A stretch of 64,000 nucleotides of DNA from Leptolyngbya sp. SIO1E4 (GCA_010672825.2 JAAHFU020000001.1:62001-126000); one strand, 5' to 3'; positions 9,529 to 18,990 are shown, counted from the stretch's first letter. The notes: a model not told the origin generated them from the sequence alone. Numbers and translations are program-made.

Positions 9529-10704
9529 TTATTCAGACAGTTCCTGGCGTTCTTTTTGTACGTCGGGGTCAAGTTCGATGCTGGGATAGGTCAAGAGGGG
9601 TTCGGGCCGCCCCACCAGCGATCGCAGCTGTTGGGGTGCCCGCTGACGCAACCAACCCACGATGCCGTCGGGCAGCGCAGTCACCACCAACAAAAAGAGC
9701 GCACCCTGAAAAAATAGCCACACTTCGGGAAAATTCTCACTCAGCCCGGCTCGGGCCGAATTCACCAACACAGCACCGAGAATAGCCCCCACCAGGGTGG
9801 CACGCCCCCCCACCGCCACCCAAATCACCATCTCAATCGAGAAGGCAATATCCATATATTGGGGTGAGACGATGCCAGACTGCACTGTGTAAAGGGCACC
9901 CGCAATGCCTGCGATCGCCCCCGATACTGCAAACACCAGCACCTTAAAGCCCGTGGGGTCGTAGCCGGAGAAGCGCACCCGGTTTTCATCATCCCGAATC
10001 GCGATGAGCAGTCGCCCAAATCGGCCACTGGTCAGCCAGCGACAAAGGACGTACATCAGAACTAATATGGCAACCGTCATGAAGTAAAAGGTCAGCTGCA
10101 TACGACCACTGCCGACCTGCTGGCCCATAAATACGCTGGTGTCAGTCTTGAGTCCGTTGGTGCCGTTAATCCACTTTTGCTGACCGTTAAACAGGTTAAA
10201 AAAGACCACCAGCGCCGCCTGGGTCAGGATGGAGAAGTAAACGCCTCGAATTCGGTTACGAAAAACGAGATAGCCTAAGATCCCCGCTACCAGCGAGGGA
10301 ATCAATATGATGGCCAGCAGCGTAAAGGGGAACGAATAAAACGGCTGCCAAAACCAGGGCAGGGTTGAAACGCCATACAGCCCAAAAAATTCAGGAATTC
10401 GCCCGGTATCTAAGCTGTTGAGCTGCAGGAACATGGCGAAGGCATAGCCGCCCAAGGCAAAGAAAATGCCGTGCCCCAGGCTCAATAGCCCCGTAAATCC
10501 CCAAATCAGATCAATGCCCAGGGCCACGATCGCCAGGGAGAGAAACCGCCCCAGCAGCCCCAATCGAAAGCTGCTCAATGCGAGAGGCAAAATCACGACC
10601 AGCAGTAGAACAATGCTGACCACACCGATGATCTCGATCAGGCGTTGTTTAGATTTCTGGGCCTGAATCGCTTTGCGGGGGCGAATGGGTGCTTCAATGA
10701 CCAT
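9529..10704 (-). CDS. urtC: Urea ABC transporter permease UrtC
   Basis: 391-residue LivM-type permease with 9-10 hydrophobic segments and the family stretch GIDLIWGFTGLLSLGHGIFFALGGY. It also has WINGTNGLKTD and GRFGRLLIAIRDDENRVRFSGYD, the cytoplasmic coupling loop contacting the ATPases. With UrtB it forms the urea channel. ATG at 10704 lies nine bases after the urtB stop, so the ribosome binding site is within the end of urtB. The 130 bases between its stop and the urtD start hold no gene. Confidence 0.94.
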   Translation of the reverse strand: MVIEAPIRPRKAIQAQKSKQRLIEIIGVVSIVLLLVVILPLALSSFRLGLLGRFLSLAIVALGIDLIWGFTGLLSLGHGIFFALGGYAFAMFLQLNSLDTGRIPEFFGLYGVSTLPWFWQPFYSFPFTLLAIILIPSLVAGILGYLVFRNRIRGVYFSILTQAALVVFFNLFNGQQKWINGTNGLKTDTSVFMGQQVGSGRMQLTFYFMTVAILVLMYVLCRWLTSGRFGRLLIAIRDDENRVRFSGYDPTGFKVLVFAVSGAIAGIAGALYTVQSGIVSPQYMDIAFSIEMVIWVAVGGRATLVGAILGAVLVNSARAGLSENFPEVWLFFQGALFLLVVTALPDGIVGWLRQRAPQQLRSLVGRPEPLLTYPSIELDPDVQKERQELSE

Positions 10705-10713
10705 GGCTGTTGC

Positions 10714-11886
10714 CTAAACCTCCACCGTGCGACCTTTCTGCGGAAACATTCCAGCAGGCTTCAACTGCAGGAAGGCGATGATCAAAGCAAAGACCATCAC
10801 TTTTGCCATGCTGGTAGTGGCAAAAAAGGTAAAGAAGTCGACTAGAGGCTGAAGCCCTTCAAACGGGGTCAACATCAGCGCGATCGTGCCGGATCCCATC
10901 AGGTAAGTCACAATGCCGATGACCACCGCCGCCACGATGCTGCCCACGAGTTTACCGACGCCGCCGACAACGACCACCATGAAGGCATCCACAATGTAGT
11001 TGCTGCCCAGATTGGGCCCGACAGAGCCCAGTAGCGTCACCGCACAGCCAGCAACCCCCGCCAACCCTGAGCCCAAAGCAAACGTCAAAGCATCTACCCG
11101 AGCAGTGGGAATGCCCAAACAGGCACTCATACTGCGATTCTGAGTAACAGAGCGAATTCGCAGCCCCCACGTCGTACCGTTAAGGAACCAGTAAACCCCC
11201 ACCAGACAAAGAATCGTCAATGCGATAATGAAGAGCCGAGCATAGGGGAACTGCAGGGTTGTGCCGACAGACAGGCCGCCCCGCAACCAGCTAGGGGCTG
11301 TCACATCCACATTGCGGGCACTAAACCAGGCACGGCTGAGGGTGGTTCCACCGGTTTGGTTCATGAATAGCCCGGTGGCGATCGCGATCGCCATTGACAA
11401 TCCTAAAATCACCGGGTTTGCGACGCGGCGCATCTGCGCCCAATTGACCTGTCGCTGTAGTAGCCAGCGTCCCCCAAAAAATAAGACACAAAATAGCCCC
11501 AGCCCCAGCACCATGGCCCAATTCACGCTGCGGACAAACTGCCGCAGAATCAAGCTTACCCCCCAGGTCGCCAACAGAGTCTCTAAGGGGCGTCCATACA
11601 AATAACGAATTACGCCACGCTCTAACGCCAACCCAACCAGGGCTGCCACTAAGAAAGACAACGGTAAAGCCGCAAAAATATAAAATTCTGACGCGCCGTC
11701 ACCCAGGGCTTTGGCCCCGTTTTGCACCACGTAAGTCGTGTAAGCGCCCAGCATCATGAGTTCGCCATGGGCCAGGTTAATGACCCCCATGAGCCCAAAT
11801 ACGATCGCCAATCCTAGGGCTACAATCAACAACACGGCCCCAATGCTGATGCCGTTAAATAACCCGCCAATGAGTCCCTCAATCAC
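10714..11886 (-). CDS. urtB: Urea ABC transporter permease UrtB
   Basis: 390-residue LivH-type permease. GTG start at 11886 follows CAGGTGAC. The N-terminus GLFNGISIGAVLLIVALGLA is followed by IVFGLMGVINLAHGELMMLGAY, diagnostic of the family. Later come NRSMSACLGI and GVGKLVGSIVAAVVIG. It is a partner of UrtC in the membrane channel. It is separated from urtA by 515 bases that hold a copy of the dispersed repeat, so urtBCDE expression may partly depend on read-through from urtA. Confidence 0.94.
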   Translation of the reverse strand: MIEGLIGGLFNGISIGAVLLIVALGLAIVFGLMGVINLAHGELMMLGAYTTYVVQNGAKALGDGASEFYIFAALPLSFLVAALVGLALERGVIRYLYGRPLETLLATWGVSLILRQFVRSVNWAMVLGLGLFCVLFFGGRWLLQRQVNWAQMRRVANPVILGLSMAIAIATGLFMNQTGGTTLSRAWFSARNVDVTAPSWLRGGLSVGTTLQFPYARLFIIALTILCLVGVYWFLNGTTWGLRIRSVTQNRSMSACLGIPTARVDALTFALGSGLAGVAGCAVTLLGSVGPNLGSNYIVDAFMVVVVGGVGKLVGSIVAAVVIGIVTYLMGSGTIALMLTPFEGLQPLVDFFTFFATTSMAKVMVFALIIAFLQLKPAGMFPQKGRTVEV

Positions 11887-12401
11887 GCCGTCACCTGCAG
11901 TATTTGCTTAATTTTTGCCTTAGCTAGTTGGTTGCTGGCGGTAATTCGTTACGCGTTAATCGCGATTTATGCGCCACATTCATTCATTGCGACGAGACGC
12001 CTCAATTAACTGATAGCGATCAATCTCCAGCATTAACCATGAACGAATCCCTTTTCAAAGCATTAAACCCGGCTTACCCAGCGAGGACTTAGATGATTTC
12101 TGAGAAAGAAAATACCCTTCTCGTTGAGCAGGTTTAGCCAAAATCCATTACTCATCACCGATATAGCAGTTTGCATTGGGAGCAAGTACACCCTAGACCC
12201 AGCCTTGGCCGAAATGTACTGGACTCAACTGCACAAAGCTTAGATATCAGTAAAACCTGCCCGTTCCGGTGCTTTAGTTCACGAGAAACCTCTTCAGCGT
12301 AAGCCTTATGAAAAAAAGAGGACAGCCAATCAAACCCATTTCTGGCGAAGCGCTATCCCCCTTTTCCTCAGTCAGATTGCATGCTCACTCAAAAGAGCAG
12401 C
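11887..12401. other. urtA-urtB intergenic region
   Basis: 515 bases without a convincing gene. The only structured part is dispersed-repeat copy B at 12161-12240. An unusually long gap inside an otherwise compact operon. I see no clear terminator or second NtcA box in it. Confidence 0.6.
12161..12240 (+). repeat. Dispersed intergenic repeat, copy B
   Basis: Shorter member: ATATAGCAGTTTGCA, AAGTACACCCTAGACC, GAAATGTACTGGACTCAACTG. It lacks the second CCCTAGACCCC unit and keeps the AGTACA/TGTACT inverted pair. It sits between urtA and urtB. Confidence 0.75.
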
Positions 12402-13733
12402 CTATGCACCCTCAAGCTCATACTGTTCACCCTTTTCAGGATCAGACCAGTCACAGCCCAGCCCCTGGGTTTCAGGCACGTACTGGTTCCAGGGTTCTGG
12501 ATCAACCGGGCCATCCGTCTCAGACACAATATCAAAGAGGCCATCATCCCGAACCTGTCCGATCCGCACAGTCTTAGAGATGTGGTGGTTTGGATTCATC
12601 GTCACCAACCCTTCTGGTGCCTGGAAGGTCTGACCATAGGCAGCTTCGCGGACTGCTGAGATGTCAGTGCTACCGGCCTGTTCAACAGCCTGCTTCCAGA
12701 GATAAACCATGATGTAAGCAGCTTCCATGGGGTCATTGGTGACGCGATCGTCCCCATACTCAGCCTTAAAGTCAGCCACCCACTTTTCGTTTTCGGGAGT
12801 TTCTACCGTCTGGAAATAGTTCCAAGCCGCATAGTGACCGATAAGGAAGTCTTTCCCAATCTGGCGGACTTCTTCTTCAGCGATGCTGACAGACATCACT
12901 GGATACTTGTCAGGGGTGAGACCAGCCCCTTGCATCTGTTTAAAGAAGGCCACGTTGCTATCACCATTCAGGCTATTGAAGATAACGCCGCCATCCGGTA
13001 GTGCGGCCCTAATTTTAGTGATAATAGGCGTTACTTCAGTGTTGCCCAACGGCAAATAGTCTTCGCCAACGGTGTTGCCGCCTTTAGCAGCTAACTGCTC
13101 TTTGATAATGGTGTTAGCCGTCCGAGGGAAGACATAGTCAGACCCGACGAGGAAGAAGTCTTGACCCTTATTTTCTAACAGCCAATCTACCGCGGGTTCA
13201 ATCTGCTGGTTAGGAGCAGCTCCGGTATAGAAGATGTTCTTGGAACATTCTTGCCCTTCGTACTGCACCGGATACCACAACATGTGGTCTTTTGATTCAA
13301 ACACGGGCAAGACCGCCTTGCGACTCGCAGAGGTCCAGCAACCAAAGACAACTGCAACTTGGTCTTGATCGATGAGCTTTTCTGCTTTCTCGGCAAAAGT
13401 GGGCCAGTCAGAAGCGCCGTCTTCTTGAACGGGCACAATTGTTCTCCCGAGCACTCCACCCGCTTCATTAATTTCTTTAATGGCCAGCAGCTCGGCATCA
13501 ATGACCGTGGTTTCGCTAATGGCCATGGTGCCGCTCGAAGAATGGAGAATTCCGACTGTGATGGTTTCACCGTCGTCCCCCGCAGAGGCCGCAACGTCCT
13601 CGCCGCCTTCCCCTTCAGCAGGTTCTGTTGTTGCTGTATCAGAGGGAGTACCACAAGCTTTTAACAGCAAGGCTGTACCCAGCGTGGCGGATCCGTACAG
13701 CAAAAACCGTCGCCTTCCAAATTGAGATGTCAT
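12402..13733 (-). CDS. urtA: Urea ABC transporter substrate-binding lipoprotein UrtA
   Basis: 443 residues from ATG at 13733, preceded by AGGAG about ten bases upstream; an upstream extension is not needed. The N-terminus GRRRFLLYG resembles a twin-arginine motif and leads to the lipobox LLKAC, so it is an envelope-anchored, possibly Tat-exported lipoprotein. An acidic Glu/Gly/Asp linker follows. The mature part is the Leu/Ile/Val-type periplasmic fold with UrtA signatures such as [38 protein letters not shown] and [13 protein letters not shown]. It binds urea and delivers it to UrtBC. It is the first gene of the cluster and is controlled by the NtcA-type promoter at 13895-13937. Confidence 0.95.
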   Translation of the reverse strand: MTSQFGRRRFLLYGSATLGTALLLKACGTPSDTATTEPAEGEGGEDVAASAGDDGETITVGILHSSSGTMAISETTVIDAELLAIKEINEAGGVLGRTIVPVQEDGASDWPTFAEKAEKLIDQDQVAVVFGCWTSASRKAVLPVFESKDHMLWYPVQYEGQECSKNIFYTGAAPNQQIEPAVDWLLENKGQDFFLVGSDYVFPRTANTIIKEQLAAKGGNTVGEDYLPLGNTEVTPIITKIRAALPDGGVIFNSLNGDSNVAFFKQMQGAGLTPDKYPVMSVSIAEEEVRQIGKDFLIGHYAAWNYFQTVETPENEKWVADFKAEYGDDRVTNDPMEAAYIMVYLWKQAVEQAGSTDISAVREAAYGQTFQAPEGLVTMNPNHHISKTVRIGQVRDDGLFDIVSETDGPVDPEPWNQYVPETQGLGCDWSDPEKGEQYELEGA

Positions 13734-13894
13734 TTGTGCTGTTGCTCCTGACTTAATATGTCCAACCACAGTGATGCAGCTGTGAAGCAATCCAGCAAAG
13801 CCCCTCAGGGTTTCTAGCTGATAACAGCCCCTGCAGAAATGCTACTTTCTGAGGGCTGCTGCAAGTTCACTCTCAAGCACTGCAATCGTCCGTG

Positions 13895-13937
13895 ATAGTA
13901 AAGTCAGGGAAATTACTGGAATGTAGCCTAGAATACA
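13895..13937 (-). promoter_or_regulatory. NtcA-activated promoter of urtA
   Basis: Reading the minus strand, TGTA-N8-TACA (13937-13922) contains the exact NtcA core GTA-N8-TAC. After 22 bases it is followed by TACTAT (13900-13895), which fits the TAN3T -10 box. This is the canonical spacing of class II NtcA-dependent promoters of nitrogen-scavenging genes. The predicted start of transcription is ~13888, leaving a leader of about 150 bases before urtA. Confidence 0.85.
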
Positions 13938-14072
13938 AAATAATGTTTTGACGTTTAAATCTTCCTGAGAATATATCAATTTTCCTTGGTTGATCATCAG
14001 CGCAAAGTCGCACTGGGCCTTTGTACTCAAGTAGCGTGCCTCTTTATACCAGGATTTTGAAAAACCCTGGAA

Positions 14073-14157
14073 AATATAGCGGTGTGCATTTGGATCAAGT
14101 ACACCCTAGACCCCGCCTTCACCAAAATGTACTGGATTGAACTGAATAGGGCTATAT
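14073..14157 (+). repeat. Dispersed intergenic repeat, copy C
   Basis: Nearly identical to copy A, except that one CCCAAACCCTAGACC unit is absent. It lies between ureG and the urtA promoter, immediately before a second ATAGCGGTTTGTATG motif and a perfect palindrome. Confidence 0.8.
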
Positions 14158-14180
14158 AGCGGTTTGTATGCGGATAAAAC

Positions 14181-14222
14181 CGCCACTCTACCGCCTGCGG
14201 TGCCGCAGGCGGTAGAGTGGCG
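14181..14222 (-). terminator. Perfect 20-bp inverted repeat, probable terminator after ureG
   Basis: Arms 14181-14200 and 14203-14222 are exactly complementary, with only TG between them. Read on the minus strand, the stem is followed at once by GTTTTATCC. It lies ~120 bases beyond the ureG stop and ~280 bases upstream of the urtA NtcA box, so it probably insulates urtA from ureFG transcription. Confidence 0.6.
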
Positions 14223-14339
14223 ATAGGTAGCGCTGCTTTGGAGAATTGGGATTAAAGCCCCGATATCCCCAAGCTTGAAAATATCAGGGCGATCCGCCCT
14301 GGAATAGCCTGTGAGCTGACGGATGTGTACCCAGAAGTT

Positions 14340-15002
14340 TTAGTGGGGGTGTGTATGGGCATGGGCAAACTCTGCTGCAGCCACGGCCACGGCGGGGCTG
14401 GGGCCAAGCTTATATTGATGCCGAATCAGATCGATGATGGTATTTAAGCCTTCACGGGTTTTGAGATTGGTAAAGATGAAGGGGCGATCGCCGCGCATTT
14501 TCTGGGCATCTCGCTGCATCACAGCCAGATCAGCCCCAACGTGGGGAGCCAGATCCACCTTGTTAATCACCAGCAAGTCTGATCGCATGATGCCGGGGCC
14601 ACCTTTGCGAGGAATTTTATCGCCAGCGGCCACATCAATGACATAGAGGGTCATTTCCACCAGCTCTGGGCTAAAGGTCGCTGCCAGGTTATCGCCCCCA
14701 CTTTCGACAAACACAATATCGGGGGAAAACTGCTGCACCAAAGTGTCGATCGCATCCAGGTTGATAGAGGCATCGTCACGGATGGCGGAATGAGGACAGC
14801 CTCCGGTTTCGACCCCAATGATGCGGTTACCGGCCAGGGCTTCATTTCGGACTAAAAATTGAGCGTCTTCTTGGGTATAAATGTCATTGGTGACGACGGC
14901 CAGCTCGTACTCTTCACGCATGGCCTTGCAGAGTGCCTCAATCAGCGCTGTTTTGCCAGAGCCGACGGGGCCTGCCACCCCAACTCGAAAGGGTTTTGCC
15001 AC
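14340..15002 (-). CDS. ureG: Urease accessory GTPase UreG
   Basis: 220 residues. P-loop GPVGSGKT at residues 11-18; then [13 protein letters not shown], the metal-binding [13 protein letters not shown], the [15 protein letters not shown] motif and guanine-specificity NKVD. The tail is His-rich (HAHTHPH), which may store nickel. UreG hydrolyses GTP to deliver nickel into the urease active site with UreD, UreF and UreE. GTG start at 15002 has GAGGTGAT just upstream. It is 230 bases downstream of ureF on the same strand. Confidence 0.96.
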   Translation of the reverse strand: MAKPFRVGVAGPVGSGKTALIEALCKAMREEYELAVVTNDIYTQEDAQFLVRNEALAGNRIIGVETGGCPHSAIRDDASINLDAIDTLVQQFSPDIVFVESGGDNLAATFSPELVEMTLYVIDVAAGDKIPRKGGPGIMRSDLLVINKVDLAPHVGADLAVMQRDAQKMRGDRPFIFTNLKTREGLNTIIDLIRHQYKLGPSPAVAVAAAEFAHAHTHPH

Positions 15003-15232
15003 AGGATCACCTCAAATTTGTTTTTGACAAGTTTGGTCTTAAAGGGGTTTAAGCAGGCATTATAGCGATTTGAAATCGCGGTTCGAATTAGCCTTCTGAC
15101 TTCTTAAGCTTGATGGCGCTACTGCTTTTTCCAATGGCGCTGCTATCACCTTTTTCAATCAAGTGCGGTGCCTCCTGGTTAAGGCAGGGGCAAAGGGGAG
15201 AGATAGTGAGCCGTCAGGGAGTTCCTCGGCAT

Positions 15233-15928
15233 CTAGCTCCGAAAAAGACGGCTGTACTGGGTTTCGTGCTGCATACTCGCGAGGGAAACCCCCCAGCTAC
15301 AGGCCGTCAAGTCTGCTGGGGTGAGGGTTTGGATGGCGGCATGGGCCGCCTGTAATGGATCAGTCAGCTGTCTCAGGAGTCGCTGCCCTTCGGTTTGCCC
15401 CAAGGGGACGACCCGCACCCCTACACTGATCAAATTGGCGGCCCAACTCTGGAGGTAGGCCAACCCTGCCACCTCTAAAGGCATCTCCCAGGCCTGGGCA
15501 ACAATGCCGTAGGCGATCGCGTAGTTACAGTTTCCTTGCCGCATCCCTTTAGGTAGCCTCTCGGCCAGGGCAGGCTCCAGATCTGAGAAGAGGCGCAGCA
15601 GCGATCGCCCCATCTGCCAACTCTGCGATCGCATCTCTTCCGTTTCTCGAAAGGCTGACAGCCACTGGTTCCAATCCTCAAGGGTGGCTGAATTTTGCTC
15701 AGCAGCAGCCTCATAGCCCCACCCCATAATGGCTGTTTCGACCCGAATGGCCCCCGTAGCCAGCTCTTGAGAAAGCCAGTGCAGCAAATCTGCACTGTTC
15801 TGAATCACCCCTTGCATGACCAGCGTTTCGATCCCTTCGGAGTAGCTGTAGGCCCCGACGGGGAGGGCAGGGCTAGCCAGCTGCAGCAGGGTCAGCAGAT
15901 GAGAATGAGTCGGGATGGTTGGGGTCAC
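15233..15928 (-). CDS. ureF: Urease accessory protein UreF
   Basis: 231 residues, all-helical UreF family. Signatures are LLQLASPALPVGAYSYSEGIE, then QGNCNYAIAYGIVAQAW and SWAANLISVGVRVVPLGQTEGQRLL. UreF joins UreD and UreG in the apo-urease maturation complex and controls UreG GTPase fidelity. GTG start at 15928. It is divergent from ureD across 273 bases holding dispersed-repeat copy D. Confidence 0.95.
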   Translation of the reverse strand: MTPTIPTHSHLLTLLQLASPALPVGAYSYSEGIETLVMQGVIQNSADLLHWLSQELATGAIRVETAIMGWGYEAAAEQNSATLEDWNQWLSAFRETEEMRSQSWQMGRSLLRLFSDLEPALAERLPKGMRQGNCNYAIAYGIVAQAWEMPLEVAGLAYLQSWAANLISVGVRVVPLGQTEGQRLLRQLTDPLQAAHAAIQTLTPADLTACSWGVSLASMQHETQYSRLFRS

Positions 15929-16040
15929 AGTACTTTAGGCTGAAGGTTCACCCCCTGCCAGAGCCAAATCCCAGAGGGCTATCGGGACTATACAAAGACA
16001 GTGAGGGCGATGCCAAGCCCCCCGAATGCTTTACCCCCCT

Positions 16041-16112
16041 AAAGTACACCCTAGACCCCAAACCCTAGACCCTGTATTGACCCAGAGGTCCTGAACTCAA
16101 CTGAACGATGCT
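16041..16112 (+). repeat. Dispersed intergenic repeat, copy D (5'-truncated)
   Basis: AAGTACACCCTAGACCCCAA, CCCTAGACCC, then TGAACTCAACTGAAC. It lacks the ATAGCGGT start. It lies in the ureF-ureD divergent spacer. Confidence 0.65.
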
Positions 16113-16201
16113 CTGACTCGCCCCAACTGAACCAGGCCTCCCCCATCCGCGAAGTGAATACCCTAAAATTAGCCCGCTAGCGACATTAGAGAATCCTAGA
16201 T

Positions 16202-17089
16202 TTGGCTCAGAAAAGTTTGGCTCGCAACAATTTAGCCCACGGCACTACCGTCCACGATGCCCCCCAATCCTGGCACGGGAAAGCGGCGCTAACCTATTGC
16301 CGACAGGGCGATCGCACCGTGCCCCAGGTGCAAACCCAGGCTCCGCTTAAAGTGCAGCGCCCATTTTATCCAGAGGGGCCAGCGGTCTGTCATTCAGTCT
16401 TGCTACATACTGCAGGGGGCATGGTAGGGGGCGATCGCTTAACCTACGACATTCACCTCACCCCAGGCACCCATGCCCTCATCACCACCGCTGCCGCCGC
16501 CAAAATTTATAGCGATCATCCCCAACCGGCCCAGGTAAACGGCACCGTGCGGGTAGACACAGGGGCCTGCTTAGAATGGCTCCCTCAAGAAGCCATTGTG
16601 TTTGAAGGTGCCCAATATCATCCCAGTTGGCGAATTGAGTTGGCCCCAGAGGCCCACTGGCTGGGGTGGGATATTCTACGGCTAGGACGCACCGCTAGGG
16701 GAGAGCAGTTTCGGCGAGGCGCGGTGCGATCGCACTGTGAGGTGTGGCAAGACGGCACTCGCATCTGGCTCGATCCACAACACCTAGTCGGCAGTGAAAC
16801 CCTTTGGCAAAGTCCCCATGCCTTAGGAACCTGCCCGGTTCTGGCAACGCTGACTTGGGTTGGGGCTTGGCCCGACACCGCCCTCATCACCGCTGCCCGA
16901 GACGCCTGGGAGACCCTACCAACCTCCACTGGCACCGCTGGAGTCACACGCCTACAGCGGGGACTGCTCTGCCGTTATCGGGGGCAGTCAACAAGAGAGG
17001 CCCGGCGCTGGTTCACCACCGTTTGGAACCATCTGCGGCCCCACTATGCAGAGCGCACCTGTACACTGCCTCGGGTCTGGCAGCGTTAG
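16202..17089 (+). CDS. ureD: Urease accessory protein UreD (UreH)
   Basis: 295 residues with UreD signatures: WHGKAALTY, LHTAGGMVGGDRLTYDI, TTAAAAKIYS, WLPQEAIVFEGA and GWDILRLGR. UreD scaffolds the apo-urease activation complex. The frame is closed by a stop five codons upstream, and the only early start is TTG at 16202, an uncommon choice. The urease structural genes ureABC, often adjacent in cyanobacteria, do not follow; about 760 gene-free bases come next. Confidence 0.94.
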   Translation: MAQKSLARNNLAHGTTVHDAPQSWHGKAALTYCRQGDRTVPQVQTQAPLKVQRPFYPEGPAVCHSVLLHTAGGMVGGDRLTYDIHLTPGTHALITTAAAAKIYSDHPQPAQVNGTVRVDTGACLEWLPQEAIVFEGAQYHPSWRIELAPEAHWLGWDILRLGRTARGEQFRRGAVRSHCEVWQDGTRIWLDPQHLVGSETLWQSPHALGTCPVLATLTWVGAWPDTALITAARDAWETLPTSTGTAGVTRLQRGLLCRYRGQSTREARRWFTTVWNHLRPHYAERTCTLPRVWQR

Positions 17090-17210
17090 AAAGCGGAAGG
17101 CAGGGGGCAGAAGGCAGAAAGGAATTCCCATCCATCCACTGTGACAAAGGGGAATGTGACGAAGGGAACTGTGGCAAAGGGACTACAGCAACTTGTCATC
17201 GGATAAAGAG

Positions 17211-17340
17211 ACCCCAGACCCTAGACCCCAAACCCTAGACCCCAAACCCCAAACCCTAGACCCCAAACCCCAAACCCTAGACCCCAAACCCCAGCCCCTC
17301 CCTTGATCCACAAGCCCTGACCCCAACTGAACAAAGCCAT
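17211..17340 (+). repeat. Dispersed intergenic repeat, copy E, with tandemly expanded core
   Basis: The core unit CCCCAAACCCTAGA is repeated about four times, interleaved with extra CCCCAAA units, between 17213 and 17292. It is followed by the usual tail CTGACCCCAACTGAACAAAGCC. It is the only copy with such expansion, as expected for slippage. Confidence 0.75.
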
Positions 17341-17773
17341 ACATGCAGATTTGGCATCAAGCGCTTCCGCCAAATTTCAGGGATTTGACAATACCCAATC
17401 CCTGAAGTCAGTGCTTTACGTAAAAATTTTATCGGTGCAACCCACAGCCGCTAGCTCAAACGATAAGAAGAAACAGGATTCCAGACTTTTCAACAGTGGA
17501 AGCCAGTCACTAAAGATACAAAACAAGCGTCACAAACTTTCATGAAAACAATGTGAAGCATTGAGTTTAGAAAGCGCCCGCCTTCAAGGAGGTGCGCTTC
17601 AATGAATTGCTCACGCCTGCTGCGACCTTTCCTAGCTAAAGAACCGCCCCACTGATTAACCTTGTAAGCCTTGTAAGGTGAGCCCTGACAGGCTGCTCTG
17701 CTCTGCTCAATCCATCGTGTAAGCGCGATCGCCCGCTGTTGAAAAATCAAGGCTTCTCGCTGGTCTTAAAAAG

Positions 17774-17804
17774 TTGGGAGATGCGCTCAAGGCACATCTC
17801 CCAA
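17774..17804 (-). terminator. Rho-independent terminator of the small zinc-ribbon gene
   Basis: Ten-base perfect arms TTGGGAGATG / CATCTCCCAA; on the minus strand they are followed by CTTTTTAAG. It lies ~50 bases after the stop at 17851. Confidence 0.75.
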
Positions 17805-17850
17805 ATCACAAAACCTTTATTTGAAAGGCTATTCTAACAGGCCAAAAAGC

Positions 17851-18036
17851 TTACCTGTGAGCCGCAACTAAGCCAGGCGCATAGGCTTCAACAACATTGC
17901 CAGTCTTCTGACAGGTAATCATCAAATAATCACAATGAGGACACTGAGTTCGCACTAAGACTTGCTCAGAGAGATAGTGGCGAGTCGCGTGACCGCCACA
18001 GTTGGGGCAATTAACAATATGAGATGAATCGTTCAT
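17851..18036 (-). CDS. Small zinc-ribbon protein (cyanobacterial 'PriA-like' family)
   Basis: 61 residues from ATG at 18036 (MNDSSHIVNCPNCG); a 12-residue upstream extension is less likely. Two CxxC knuckles, CPNCGG and CPHCDY, form a zinc ribbon, followed by LMITCQKTGNVVEAYAPG. This short cyanobacterial family is often auto-annotated as replication restart helicase PriA, but it is far too short to be a helicase. The real function is unknown. It is monocistronic, with its own terminator and a long AT-rich upstream region. Confidence 0.8.
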   Translation of the reverse strand: MNDSSHIVNCPNCGGHATRHYLSEQVLVRTQCPHCDYLMITCQKTGNVVEAYAPGLVAAHR

Positions 18037-18673
18037 GATGGGCTTCTGCAGGCAGTGTGAGAGTGACGACAAGTGCTGGACCCGACTAGGAACAAACGAT
18101 AGAAAGCAAACTTCTATGATCCATAGTTACGGGATCGCAACAGGCGCAACAGTTAAGAACAACTGTTAATACTTATAGATGGTATTTCAGAAAAACTGAT
18201 ATCGGCAACAAAAAATACGAAAAAATATTTTTGTAAAAAGCGACTACCTGCGATCCCCATTGGGTTAACGGTCATTTAAAGTCCTTAGGCATCGCCTTAA
18301 GAACCAGAAATGTAGAAATTGCTACCAAAATTTTTCGAAAACATTAATTAATTCTGTATTTGCGGCTACCTAATAGCAGCCATTAAGGGAGGCGCGAAGT
18401 ATCTCGATAAATGGCAGATTTTTACGGGAAATCAAGGGGATCACCCATAAAAGTCAGCTCTAGAAATACCGCTTCTGACTCAAAAATCCTCCGCAATTTC
18501 GCTTAATTCTTAATGATCTTTTAATTAATAAGTGCATCCACTTAAGTTAAGGAATTAATTTGCGGTATGGGTTTTGGGGAGCAGTACAAAATTGACTCAA
18601 CTCAACGCTTGCCCTGAGGTTTTCATGACCTGAGTGAGGCCCTTAGTTCGGTTGAGCCCAGGGCATCTGGGCA

Positions 18674-18990
18674 AGGTAGGGTTTGGGGTCTGGGGCTAGG
18701 AATGATTCTCTATCGCAAGAAAATTGTATGGCCGCGGCTGAGAGACGGATAATCGCTTTGGCCAGGGCTGTAAGACGACAGCGCGTCGTAAGGTTGACTG
18801 AGGGTATTTCGCTACCCCCAGACCCCTAGGGATGATTCTCTGCTAGAAGGAAATCGCATTGACGTTAGAAAGGAAAGCTGATGGCATTTCTGGTGAAGGC
18901 GGTAAGGCGAAGAGTCAGGTCTGGTTAAGGGGGGTTACCTGGGGGCATTTCGCTTGCCCCCAGACCCCTTCTACCAGGACGTTCCGCCGT
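18674..18990. repeat. Imperfect tandem duplication
   Basis: Two similar segments: AGGAATGATTCTCTATCGCAAG (18698) against AGGGATGATTCTCTGCTAGAAG (18829), and GAGGGTATTTCGCTACCCCC (~18801) against TGGGGGCATTTCGCTTGCCCCC (~18941). The period is about 130-140 bases. An inverted fragment of the dispersed-repeat core (GGGTTTGGGGTCTGGGG) lies at its left end. Confidence 0.5.

Larger units (their letters stand above)
17090..17850. other. Gene-poor region after ureD
   Basis: Contains a small AG-rich stretch, the expanded repeat copy E and a terminator for the small zinc-ribbon gene. A short minus-strand frame around 17490-17750 shows no start signal or family resemblance, so I do not call it. Confidence 0.5.

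Noticed and set aside
13842-14030. 62-codon minus-strand frame upstream of urtA
   Set aside because: It covers the NtcA box and -10 element of urtA, and lacks a ribosome site.
17490-17750. 86-codon minus-strand frame in the spacer after ureD
   Set aside because: No start signal and no recognisable domain; composition like non-coding DNA.
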